Source: an uncultured Oscillospiraceae bacterium
GTDB taxonomy: Bacteria > Bacillota > Clostridia > Oscillospirales > Acutalibacteraceae
Assembly (NCBI GenBank): GCA_900552115.1
Contig: URYP01000095.1
Location: 1 to 8,423 of the forward strand
Reading direction: 5' to 3'
DNA: 8,423 nucleotides
Made by a program: the position numbers and the translations under genes. Shown in pieces: positions 1-7,600 of this stretch. The notes below the pieces were generated by a model, which ran no database searches, had not been told where the DNA came from, and saw only the letters and a program-made list of their open reading frames with translations. The number at the start of each line of letters is the position of its first letter. Positions within the stretch are counted from its first letter, which is position 1.

Positions 1-19
1 CCCCTGCTGAAAGGAGGGG
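1..19 (-). terminator. Possible terminator hairpin after the GH95-type gene
   Basis: Bases 1-5 (CCCCT) and 15-19 (AGGGG) form a perfect 5-bp inverted repeat around a 9-base loop. It lies about 30 bases past the leftward gene's stop, where an intrinsic terminator would sit. The stem could extend (GGCC on one side) and a T tract could follow, but both would lie outside the window. It is therefore only a candidate. Confidence 0.3.
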
Positions 20-49
20 CCGGCGGCTCTGTCGTTCGGGTATCGGTCG

Positions 50-3000
50 TTAAAAGCCGGTGATCTTCTTTGTGGCATACTGCAGGATCAGCAGCGCGTC
101 CGCGGATGTCACGCCGTCCTTGCCGTTCACATCGGCGGCACGTTTTTGCCGATCGGTCAGGGTGATTTTCTGTGTGGCAGCCTGCAGGGCCATGAGCGCG
201 TCTTCCGCCGCCACCTCGCCGTCGCCGTTGATATCGCCCTGCTTGACAGCGTCAGAATCGAGAATCAGAATATCCCCGATTGTCATGGTAAAGCTGCCGG
301 GGTACTGGTTCAGGCTGTCGATATACATGCGGAAACGGTCGAGCCGCGACCAGTCGATCTCACCGTCTCCCGTCTCAAAATAACCGGTTGCCGTATCCGC
401 AATGGGGAAATAGAGCAGGTTTTCCCCTTTGTGCAGTGCCAATTTCATGCCGGCTATATCATAGGCAATATCGTTCTTTTGCCCATTGATATCGGGGGAG
501 CCAAACCGCAGCTTGCCGGTGGCAAAAGCGGCCCCGTCCTCCGTGACACTGTCATTGGTCAACGTCACGGTCATCAGGATATACAGGCGGCTCAAATCCC
601 TGCCGCGCAGGTTGATAGGCTCCTCGGCCATTATCGTATCGCTGCCCAGAACGCTCTTGTTGGCGGTATAGGTTTTGCCGCTGGCCGGGAAGCGCCCGAT
701 CGTTTCGCCCAGGTAGCGCCGCTCCAACCTCTGCCTTGCCTGCAGCAGTGTGGCCAGCGCGCCGTCCACCGCCGACTGCAATGCTTTTTTATCCGCCGCG
801 ACGGCCCGCGCCGCCTCCAGCGCCTCCCGATAGGCCTCCAGCGAAGCGGGGGTATACACCTCTTGTGTGATCGGATAGGCGATGGCCTCCTTCAGCGCCG
901 TTTTGTCCGCCGGCGGAGGAGCGGTAGTTTCTCCCTCGGCTTCACATTCCATCAGTTCAAAGCCCTCGCCGGAGGACGCTGTCATTTGCAGCCGCAGGTA
1001 ACGGCCGGCAGCGTCCAATGCCACCTTTTCGCTGCCGCCGGAGCCTTTAGCGGTCGTATAGGCATCGTTCCAGCTGTATTTGTCACCGGAAACCTGGACG
1101 GTATACGCCGCCGCATACGGCTCGCCCCATACCAGCGTCAGGCCGGACAGCTTATACTCCTCGCCCAGATCGATTACAAGGCTGCTTACCGCCTCACGTC
1201 CCGAGCGCCAGGAGGTGGCGTGGTCGCCGTCCAGCGCCTTATCGGCGGAATGGGCCTCATCCGCCTGCGACGTTGCCGTGACCGGACGGTATCTGGCAAT
1301 ATTCCCATCCTTGGAGGGGGACTGTCCGTACACCTCGAATTCGTAGAGCGAATACCCCCATTTGCTGCCGTTCACCACAACCCGCTCGCTTCCCAGCATG
1401 CGGACATAGCGACCGGCGCCCTTTACAGGCACGGTTTCGCTGCCGCCCTTGCCGTTGTCCGTTTCGTAGATATCGGTCCATGGCCCCGCCGGATCGTCGG
1501 CAACCTGCAGCTTATACGCCTTTGCGTAAGCCGCCTCCCATTCCAGGACCACGGCCGTCAGGCTGTAGGCCTGCCCCAGGTCCACATAAATCCAGGAATT
1601 ATCGAATTGTCCTGACGACCAGCGTGACGAGTAGTTTCCGTCCACGGCCTGGTCCGCCGTGCGGGTCGGATCATCGATTGAGGACGCGACCGCCGGTTTA
1701 CCCAGGGCCAGGTTGCCGGCCGCCTCGTCCACATCATCCAGATGCATCACGATGGTGGTACTTTCCCCCGCTGTCAGGGTCACATCGCGGGCGATCCGTC
1801 CCAGCGACGAGTGGCGTACCGGCGCGGCGGTGTCCATTTTCACAATGCCCTGCCGCTCGATCACCGTCAGGGTCTGGTCGATATCCGACCGGACGGTAGC
1901 GGTTACGATTTTGGCCTGTCTATCCCACGACAGGTTTTCAATGGTGGTCTGGTTCCGTCCCTTGACGCCGCTGACAGAGCCGGTGTCCAGTCCGTCGACC
2001 AGCGCCGGTAGGAATTCCAGCATGCCGGCGTCTGAACTGATCAGCATTTCCATCATGATGGCGGGCAAGGTGTTGCAGGTATCGGTGCAGAAGGTCTTGT
2101 GCCCGCCGTCGTGCGAGCTGATAAGACCGTCATAATAGAAATCCTCGGTGGTGATCTGGCGCAGGCGATAGGCCAGCGACGAGGCGTTTTTCAGGTTGGC
2201 CGCAATCAGCGCATCATGGATGACACCGTGCCCCTGCAGGCCGGTATAATGCGCGTCCCGTTTTTTCAGTGCCACCAGCGCCGCGTCGTACAGGTCCTCG
2301 TCCGCCTCGGGCGTGATCTCCCGGTAAGGCCACACCCCCACCAGATGGCTGGAGTGACGGTGGCCGTAGTTGTCCTCCAGTCCCTCCCAAGCCCATTCCT
2401 TCAGGGCGCCGTCGTCGTTAACCATATAGGAGGGAAACTGGTCGAGCATGGCGCTCCAGCGTTCAACGCCCTCTCCTCGCCCCTGTTCGGTTCCCAAAAT
2501 CCCGCAGATATTAATCAGGGTGGACAGGGCGAAGCGGGCGCTGGAAATATCGAAGGTGGAGTTGTTGACCAGCGACAGGTTCAAGTTGGCCGGCTTGTTT
2601 TCGGGAGAGATGGAGCCGGCAAAGATATACTGGCCGTTTTTGTCCTTTTCGGTAAGAAAGTCCTCATAAAAATCACCCATCTGCCGCAGAAGCGGATAGA
2701 GGCGGTTTTCAAGGAAGCCCTTATCGCCGGTAACCTGGTAATACTCCCAGAACGGATACAGCAGCCAGGCTTCTTCGCCGGTGACATATTGATAAGGATA
2801 ATCATAATTTAGAGACGAGATCAGCCCTGACTGCCCGCCCGGCGTGTTGCCGGCCGCGAGCAGCCCCCGGCAGCCGAGCAGCTTGCGCGCGTTGGTCTTA
2901 AAATCCTCTTCCCACGCCTCGTTCAAATGGAAGTATCCCTCCATTACCTCCGGCATATCGCCGATCACCCCGCCGGCCATTTGTAAATTCAGGTTGGCGT

Positions 3001-4213
3001 CGAGATGATAAAATCCGCCCCAGCCGGCGTTGGTGTCGCCGGCCCAAATGCCGCCCAGGTCGGCGACCGATTTTTCATAACCGGAGCATAGAAAATAGTA
3101 CCGCCCGGCGTCAAACAGCCGCTCGTAAAGGGCTTTTACCGGCTGCCCGGCGGCCTTTTGCCTGGCCAGCAGTTCCTCGTTGGAGAGGGCGCGCTCCTGC
3201 GGACTGGCGTTGTAGTCCAACGACACACGATTATAGATAGCGGTATGCGTGTCTTTCTGGCCCTGCAGCAGCGTGTCATAATCCGCAGACACGGAGAATA
3301 AACGCTTTTGTATGGCCTCTTTGTCCCACGCGGCGCCGGAATCGCTGCGATACTTTTCTGTCTGGGTAAGCAGCAGCACTTCGTCGGCCCCTTCAATTTT
3401 AAGGACATCCCCCTCCATTTGCAGGCGGCCGCCTTTGGCCTCGACGCGGGTGACCCCTTCGTATCCGGCGTCGCCGGTACCCGGGCCGTATTTGGCGCGG
3501 AAATTAAGAATTTGGGTGGTGTTGTTCTGCGAGTAGGTCATGCCGCCGAACATCTTCATTTCCGGATCGATTCCCAACACGATGGAACAGGTCAGTTTGC
3601 CTTGGGTGGGAGCGGAAAGCTGCTGCACCACCACATTATCCCGACGGGAAACAAAGCTTGAACGCGTCCAGTCGCCGCGGTTGTCGCTCCAATTCACTTT
3701 GATCTCGCCGGTAGTGAAGTCACAGACGCGGGAATAACCGGTCACCTCGCCGTCCTCGGGAATGGTGATCTGCATTTTATACCCGGGGTGGCGGTTCCCG
3801 TCGCCGCCGTCTTTCCAGCCGTGCGCCTCGAACGCGAGATCGTTCGCGGTCTTGAAATCGCCGGACGCGCAGGCGTTTTTGATATCCTGCAGCATCTTGC
3901 CGCTCACCTCGTTGAAAGTACGGGTGGGCGTATTGACGTTGGCCGCCTTGTTAAATCCGCGGTCGTTATAAACCACGGTATCGTCCAGCGGATTGCCGAA
4001 CACGATGATGCCCATCTTACCGTTGCCGGACATAAAGCCGTTGGCCCAGTCCGCATAATCCGTGGGATACGTATAAGATAACCCTTGTCTTGGCCGCACA
4101 GTCCCCGCCTCCTTTGTTTGCCCGGAACCGGCCGCCGCCATCCCGGGCCATCCGCCGGCCAGCAGGCATCCTGCCGACAGCACCGCAGCTGTTTTCCGCC
4201 ATGTCTTCCTCAT
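50..4213 (-). CDS. Secreted GH95-type alpha-L-fucosidase/galactosidase with F5/8C, FIVAR and dockerin modules
   Basis: This is probably an exo-glycosidase removing alpha-linked L-fucose (or L-/D-galactose-like) termini outside the cell. It has 1387 residues from ATG 4213. A signal peptide occupies 1-29 (KR-rich start, hydrophobic core, cut near MAAA). The GH95 N-terminal beta-sandwich (about 37-335) opens with an SGNGKMGIIVFG motif. The (alpha/alpha)6 barrel (about 360-735) carries N407-x-N409, E538 in SISPEN, the HRHSSHL motif (from 618) and D711. By motif alignment these match the catalytic Asn pair, general acid and Asp of Bifidobacterium AfcA. A C-terminal beta domain follows to about 826. 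Next come F5/8C modules at 834-962 and 971-1094, a FIVAR-like helical pair at 1101-1165, an unassigned beta-rich module at 1167-1319 and a type I dockerin at 1326-1387. The usual DGNFG around the catalytic Asp reads DTCNT here, so substrate may differ from classic fucosidases. The family call is fairly firm; the substrate is not. An in-frame GTG at 4222 would add three residues. It is divergent from the GH2 gene and probably co-regulated. Confidence 0.85.
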   Translation of the reverse strand: MRKTWRKTAAVLSAGCLLAGGWPGMAAAGSGQTKEAGTVRPRQGLSYTYPTDYADWANGFMSGNGKMGIIVFGNPLDDTVVYNDRGFNKAANVNTPTRTFNEVSGKMLQDIKNACASGDFKTANDLAFEAHGWKDGGDGNRHPGYKMQITIPEDGEVTGYSRVCDFTTGEIKVNWSDNRGDWTRSSFVSRRDNVVVQQLSAPTQGKLTCSIVLGIDPEMKMFGGMTYSQNNTTQILNFRAKYGPGTGDAGYEGVTRVEAKGGRLQMEGDVLKIEGADEVLLLTQTEKYRSDSGAAWDKEAIQKRLFSVSADYDTLLQGQKDTHTAIYNRVSLDYNASPQERALSNEELLARQKAAGQPVKALYERLFDAGRYYFLCSGYEKSVADLGGIWAGDTNAGWGGFYHLDANLNLQMAGGVIGDMPEVMEGYFHLNEAWEEDFKTNARKLLGCRGLLAAGNTPGGQSGLISSLNYDYPYQYVTGEEAWLLYPFWEYYQVTGDKGFLENRLYPLLRQMGDFYEDFLTEKDKNGQYIFAGSISPENKPANLNLSLVNNSTFDISSARFALSTLINICGILGTEQGRGEGVERWSAMLDQFPSYMVNDDGALKEWAWEGLEDNYGHRHSSHLVGVWPYREITPEADEDLYDAALVALKKRDAHYTGLQGHGVIHDALIAANLKNASSLAYRLRQITTEDFYYDGLISSHDGGHKTFCTDTCNTLPAIMMEMLISSDAGMLEFLPALVDGLDTGSVSGVKGRNQTTIENLSWDRQAKIVTATVRSDIDQTLTVIERQGIVKMDTAAPVRHSSLGRIARDVTLTAGESTTIVMHLDDVDEAAGNLALGKPAVASSIDDPTRTADQAVDGNYSSRWSSGQFDNSWIYVDLGQAYSLTAVVLEWEAAYAKAYKLQVADDPAGPWTDIYETDNGKGGSETVPVKGAGRYVRMLGSERVVVNGSKWGYSLYEFEVYGQSPSKDGNIARYRPVTATSQADEAHSADKALDGDHATSWRSGREAVSSLVIDLGEEYKLSGLTLVWGEPYAAAYTVQVSGDKYSWNDAYTTAKGSGGSEKVALDAAGRYLRLQMTASSGEGFELMECEAEGETTAPPPADKTALKEAIAYPITQEVYTPASLEAYREALEAARAVAADKKALQSAVDGALATLLQARQRLERRYLGETIGRFPASGKTYTANKSVLGSDTIMAEEPINLRGRDLSRLYILMTVTLTNDSVTEDGAAFATGKLRFGSPDINGQKNDIAYDIAGMKLALHKGENLLYFPIADTATGYFETGDGEIDWSRLDRFRMYIDSLNQYPGSFTMTIGDILILDSDAVKQGDINGDGEVAAEDALMALQAATQKITLTDRQKRAADVNGKDGVTSADALLILQYATKKITGF

Positions 4214-4221
4214 AACACGCA

Positions 4222-4226
4222 CTCCT
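4222..4226 (-). promoter_or_regulatory. Ribosome binding site deciding the GH95-type start
   Basis: On the minus strand AGGAG (4226-4222) lies 8 bases before ATG 4213, which is ideal spacing. An alternative GTG start at 4222-4220 has a weaker AGAGGA (4236-4231) at a similar distance, but it would overlap this AGGAG. The ATG is preferred; the GTG form would only extend the signal peptide by three residues. Confidence 0.7.
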
Positions 4227-4307
4227 CTCTTCCTCTGGGACGGATAATCCCTACAAGGATGTCACGCTATTCAGCATTGGGAATCCGCTTTTTCTTTTGG
4301 CAACCCA

Positions 4308-4316
4308 AGTATAGCA
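4308..4316 (-). promoter_or_regulatory. Candidate extended -10 promoter for the GH95-type gene
   Basis: The minus strand reads TGCTATACT (4316-4308): a TG-n extension followed by TATACT, five of six matches to TATAAT. No good -35 hexamer lies 17 bases upstream (TATCAT), as is often the case for extended -10 promoters. It would give a leader of roughly 90 bases. It also contains one of three TGCTAT copies, so it could instead be a regulator site. Confidence 0.35.
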
Positions 4317-4360
4317 CGGCTTTTGCCGCAATGATAGCACGATCTTGTATTCTTATAGCA
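4311..4360. repeat. Three phased ATAGCA direct repeats
   Basis: ATAGCA occurs at 4311-4316, 4334-4339 and 4355-4360. Start-to-start spacing is 23 and 21 bases, close to two helical turns each. The first two copies extend to the 8-mer ATAGCACG. Read on the minus strand they are TGCTAT, two of them resembling extended -10 elements (TGCTATACT, TGCTATAAG). They may be tandem promoter elements or activator sites; sequence alone cannot decide. Confidence 0.35.
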
Positions 4361-4388
4361 TTATACTGTTAAACAGTTTTTTTGGCCT
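4360..4388 (-). promoter_or_regulatory. Candidate -35/-10 promoter for the GH95-type gene
   Basis: On the minus strand a perfect TATAAT (4365-4360) sits 17 bases from a weak -35 AGGCCA (4388-4383, three of six matches to TTGACA). The spacer is nearly filled by the palindrome at 4365-4377, which could mean repression or activation at this site. The leader would be about 140 bases. Confidence 0.4.
4365..4377. repeat. 13-bp perfect palindrome, operator-like
   Basis: The sequence ACTGTT-A-AACAGT is a perfect inverted repeat with 6-bp arms around one base. It lies between the -35 and -10 of the stronger GH95-side promoter candidate and touches the first base of its TATAAT. That position is typical of a repressor operator. 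The cognate regulator is unknown. Confidence 0.4.
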
Positions 4389-4588
4389 TAAAGCATATCT
4401 TTGCACCGTCGGCATTCGACCTCGGCGTCGTAATCCCCAAGATAAGACACATCCAAAAATACAATGTAGTTAGTATATACATATATTTCCAGCGCTTATT
4501 CAACCAGCCCGTCTTTCATGCTGTCAGCAAACCGGTAGCGAGCCCACCATCATGTTAATTTTTGTCTTAATATCTATCGCTTAATGGC

Positions 4589-4617
4589 TAGAAAATCGAG
4601 GATATTGTGCTTATAAT
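4589..4617 (+). promoter_or_regulatory. Candidate promoter for the GH2 gene
   Basis: A perfect -10 TATAAT (4612-4617) lies exactly 17 bases from TAGAAA (4589-4594), four of six matches to TTGACA. It sits in AT-rich DNA and would give a leader of about 65-70 bases ending in a strong Shine-Dalgarno. This is the best sigma-70-type match in the plus direction. Confidence 0.5.
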
Positions 4618-4676
4618 TAAAAAGACAGCTTTGTTATAAAATTGATTTGGGAGGCAACAAAAAAGGGACCGATCAT

Positions 4677-4684
4677 AAAGGAGG
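4677..4684 (+). promoter_or_regulatory. Strong ribosome binding site of the GH2 gene
   Basis: AAAGGAGG ends 7 bases before ATG 4692 and is a full anti-16S match. It fixes this ATG as the start, which is immediately followed by a signal peptide. Confidence 0.85.
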
Positions 4685-4691
4685 ATTCACT

Positions 4692-7600
4692 ATGTTTCGC
4701 CTATGGAAAAAAGGAGTGAGCGTATTGGCAACAGCGGCCATGCTGGCCACAGGAATCGGGGCTGCTCCAGCCGATTCCGCGCCGTCGGGAACGGAAAGCG
4801 TCCCGCGCAACATTGCCCTGCGCCGGGCAGTCTACCAGTCCAGCGCGTATAATTATGAGGACACAGGCCATCTGATTACCGACGGCATTGTGACACAGGG
4901 TAATTTACGGGCGCCCGTTATTAAAGATCAATATGGAGACAGCCCGTCGGCGGAGCAGCCGGCCTGCGCGTTTGACGGAAACACATCCACCAAATGGCTG
5001 ACCTTTAACGGCGCCGCCTGGCTCCAGATTTCTTTCCCGGCCGATAGAAAGCCGACGGCAGCCAAATATACCATTACCTCCGCCAACGACGGACCGACGC
5101 GGGATCCCAAAAGCTGGACCGTACAGGGTTCCAACGACGGGGAAACCTTTGTCGATCTCGACAAACAGGAAAACCAGACTTTTTCGGATCGTTTCCAGAC
5201 GAAAAGCTATACCATCGCCCAGCCGGGCGCCTATCAGTATTACCGCCTGAACATTACGGAAAACAACGGCGATGTCGGCACGGACGGCAATGTGGGCACC
5301 CCTCGCATTCAGCTGTCCGAATGGGACCTGCTTGACGGGGACGGCAACACATTGGTACGCGGCCAGAATGATCAGAATGCCTCCTTTGACAGCGTGTGGC
5401 GCAGCAAGGGCGGCCAGGAAGAATGGGTATATATCGACCTGGGCGCTGCCAGTGAGTTCGACCAGGTGAATTTGACCTGGAACTCCGGCAGCTTTGCCAC
5501 CGATTATGCCATTCAGGTATCGGACGACGCCAAAGAGTGGACTACGGTTTACAGCACCGACAAAGGACAGGGCGGCCAGGAAACCTGTAAATTCACCAAA
5601 ACCACCGCTTCTTATGTGCGGCTGCTCTGCCAAAAAGCAGCTTCTGACTTATACGCCCTGAGCGAAATGGAAGTTATCGGCACCAACGACCTGCACTACA
5701 GCGTCGGCGACATGCCGGCCGCGGAAGCCGACGGCACGCAGAAACTGACCGGCGGCAACTGGACGGTCCAGCGCGCCTCCGAAGTAAAAGCCACCGGTGC
5801 GCAGCTTTCCGCCGCCTACGACGACCAGAGCTGGCTGCCGGCTACGGTTCCCGGCACGGTGCTCACCTCTTACCTGAATGCCGGCGCGATTCCCGACCCG
5901 AACATCGCGGACCAGCAGCTTCTCATTTCGGACAGCTTTTTTACCGCTGATTTCTGGTACCGCAACCATTTTGTAATTCCGGAATCCCAGAAAGGCAAAC
6001 GTACCTGGTTGAATTTTGACGCCATCAACTGGAAAGCCGACGTGTATTTTAATGGAGAGAACATAGGGAAAATCGAAGGCGCGTTTATCCGCGGTAAATT
6101 CGATGTAACCGAGCTGGTCAATTACGGCGGAGAAAACTATCTCGCCGTGTATATCCATAAAAACGACACGCCCGGCGCCGTCACCGTACAGGATAAGAAT
6201 AACGCCGGAAAGAACGGCGGCGTTTTGGGCGCCGACAATCCCACCATCCACGCCAGCATCGGCTGGGACTGGGTGCCGACCATCCGGGGTCGGAATATTG
6301 GCATCTATGAAGACGTGTATGTCAGCTATTCCGATGACGTGACCCTGAGCGACCCCTGGACGATCACCGACCTCGACGTGGAGCACAAGGATTTTTCCAA
6401 GGCCGACGTTACCCTGAACACCCGCATCTGCAATCCTTCGGATAAAGCGGTAACCGCCGTGGTGCGCGGCACTATCACCCCTGGTGATATTCCCTTTGAG
6501 AGCAAGCCGCTCACACTGGCCGCAGGCGAAACCAAAGAAATTACTGTGGACACCGTCGTCATCCAGGATCCGGAGCTGTGGTGGCCCAACACCTATGGCG
6601 ACCAATTCCTGTATACCGCGCAAATGGAAGCCGTTGTGAACGGCGCTGCATCCGACAGCCGTTCCTTCAAATTCGGTGTGCGGGAGTTTACCTATAAAAC
6701 CGACAAGCCCATGACGATCTACTGCAACGGCACCCGCATTGTCTGCCGGGGCGGCAACTGGGGTATGGACGATTCCAACCTGGCGGCTACCCTCGAGGAA
6801 TACGACATTAAAATCCGCATGCATGCCGAAGCCAATCTTACCATGATCCGCAACTGGGTCGGCATGACCAACCATCAGGCGTTCTACGATGCCTGCGACA
6901 AGTACGGCATTCTGATTTGGGATGATTTCTGGCTGGCCAATCCCGGCGACGGCCCGAACCCCAACGATGAGGACATGTTCATGGATAACGCGCGGGATAA
7001 AATCCTGCGCAACCGGTCGCATGCCTCCCTGGCGCTTTACTGCGGCCGCAACGAGGGCAATCCTCCCGCCACACTGGACGCCAACCTGCGCAAGGAAACC
7101 ACTAATCTGGATGGATCGCGGCATTATATCTCCCACTCCGCCGCCGACACGGTAAGCGGCTTCGGCCCCTACAGCGTGCAGAATCCCAAATGGTATTTCC
7201 AGAATACGGCCGAAACGCTCCACAGCGAACGGGGCATGCCCAATATCCCTTCGTATGAAAGCCTGATGGCCATGCTGACCGAAGAACATGCCTGGCCCAT
7301 CGACGACGTATGGGGTATGCACGACTTTACCGGCGGCAGCGCCCAGAACGGCAACTCGTTCTTAAACTTTATGAAGAGCCACTACGGCGAATTCGACAGC
7401 CTGGAGGATTTTGCCCGCATTGCCCAAATGGTTAACTATGAAAACCACAAGGCCATGTTTGAGGCCATGTATCCAAATGGCAGCAACGGCTTGCTGATGT
7501 GGATGAGCCAGTCGGCTTGGCCGTCGATGGTTTGGCAGACCTACGACTACTATTACGATACCAACGCGGGCTATTTCGGCATCAAAGCCGGCAACCAGCC

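Larger units (their letters stand above)
4214..4691. promoter_or_regulatory. Divergent intergenic control region
   Basis: This 478-base stretch between the two divergent starts is clearly AT-richer than the genes. It holds both ribosome binding sites, candidate promoters for each direction, a 13-bp palindrome and a triple ATAGCA repeat on the GH95 side (entries below). Between about 4390 and 4588 I see no convincing gene, RNA or promoter, only short imperfect repeats such as ATGTA-N9-TACAT (4464-4482). A back-to-back layout with one shared region suggests joint control of the two enzymes by substrate availability. No regulator gene is present in the window. Confidence 0.7.

Noticed and set aside
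146..1615. Plus-strand open frame of 489 codons opposite the GH95-type gene
   Set aside because: It is antisense to well-supported F5/8C, FIVAR and dockerin coding sequence, and its translation shows no recognisable motif.
4153..4213. Cysteine in the GH95-type signal peptide (LSAGC), suggesting a lipoprotein
   Set aside because: Ser at -3 is a poor lipobox, the hydrophobic stretch before Cys is too short, and a normal signal peptidase I site (MAAA) follows.
4365..4383. Palindrome followed by seven Ts, resembling an intrinsic terminator on the plus strand
   Set aside because: A one-base loop forces the AT-rich stem down to a few pairs, and no gene runs into it in that direction.
4485..4501. 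AGCGCTT core resembling a catabolite-response (cre) site
   Set aside because: The left half matches the cre consensus poorly, and symmetry stops at the 6-bp core.
4569..4606. AATATC-N26-GATATT inverted repeat flanking the -35 of the GH2 promoter
   Set aside because: Six-bp arms at this distance are expected several times by chance in a region this size.
5649..7322. Long open frame on the minus strand (557 codons) antisense to the GH2 gene, with another at 7362-8396
   Set aside because: Both lie wholly inside the GH2 coding frame, have low-complexity His/Val/Gly-rich translations and no domain I recognise. They are by-products of GC-biased codons.
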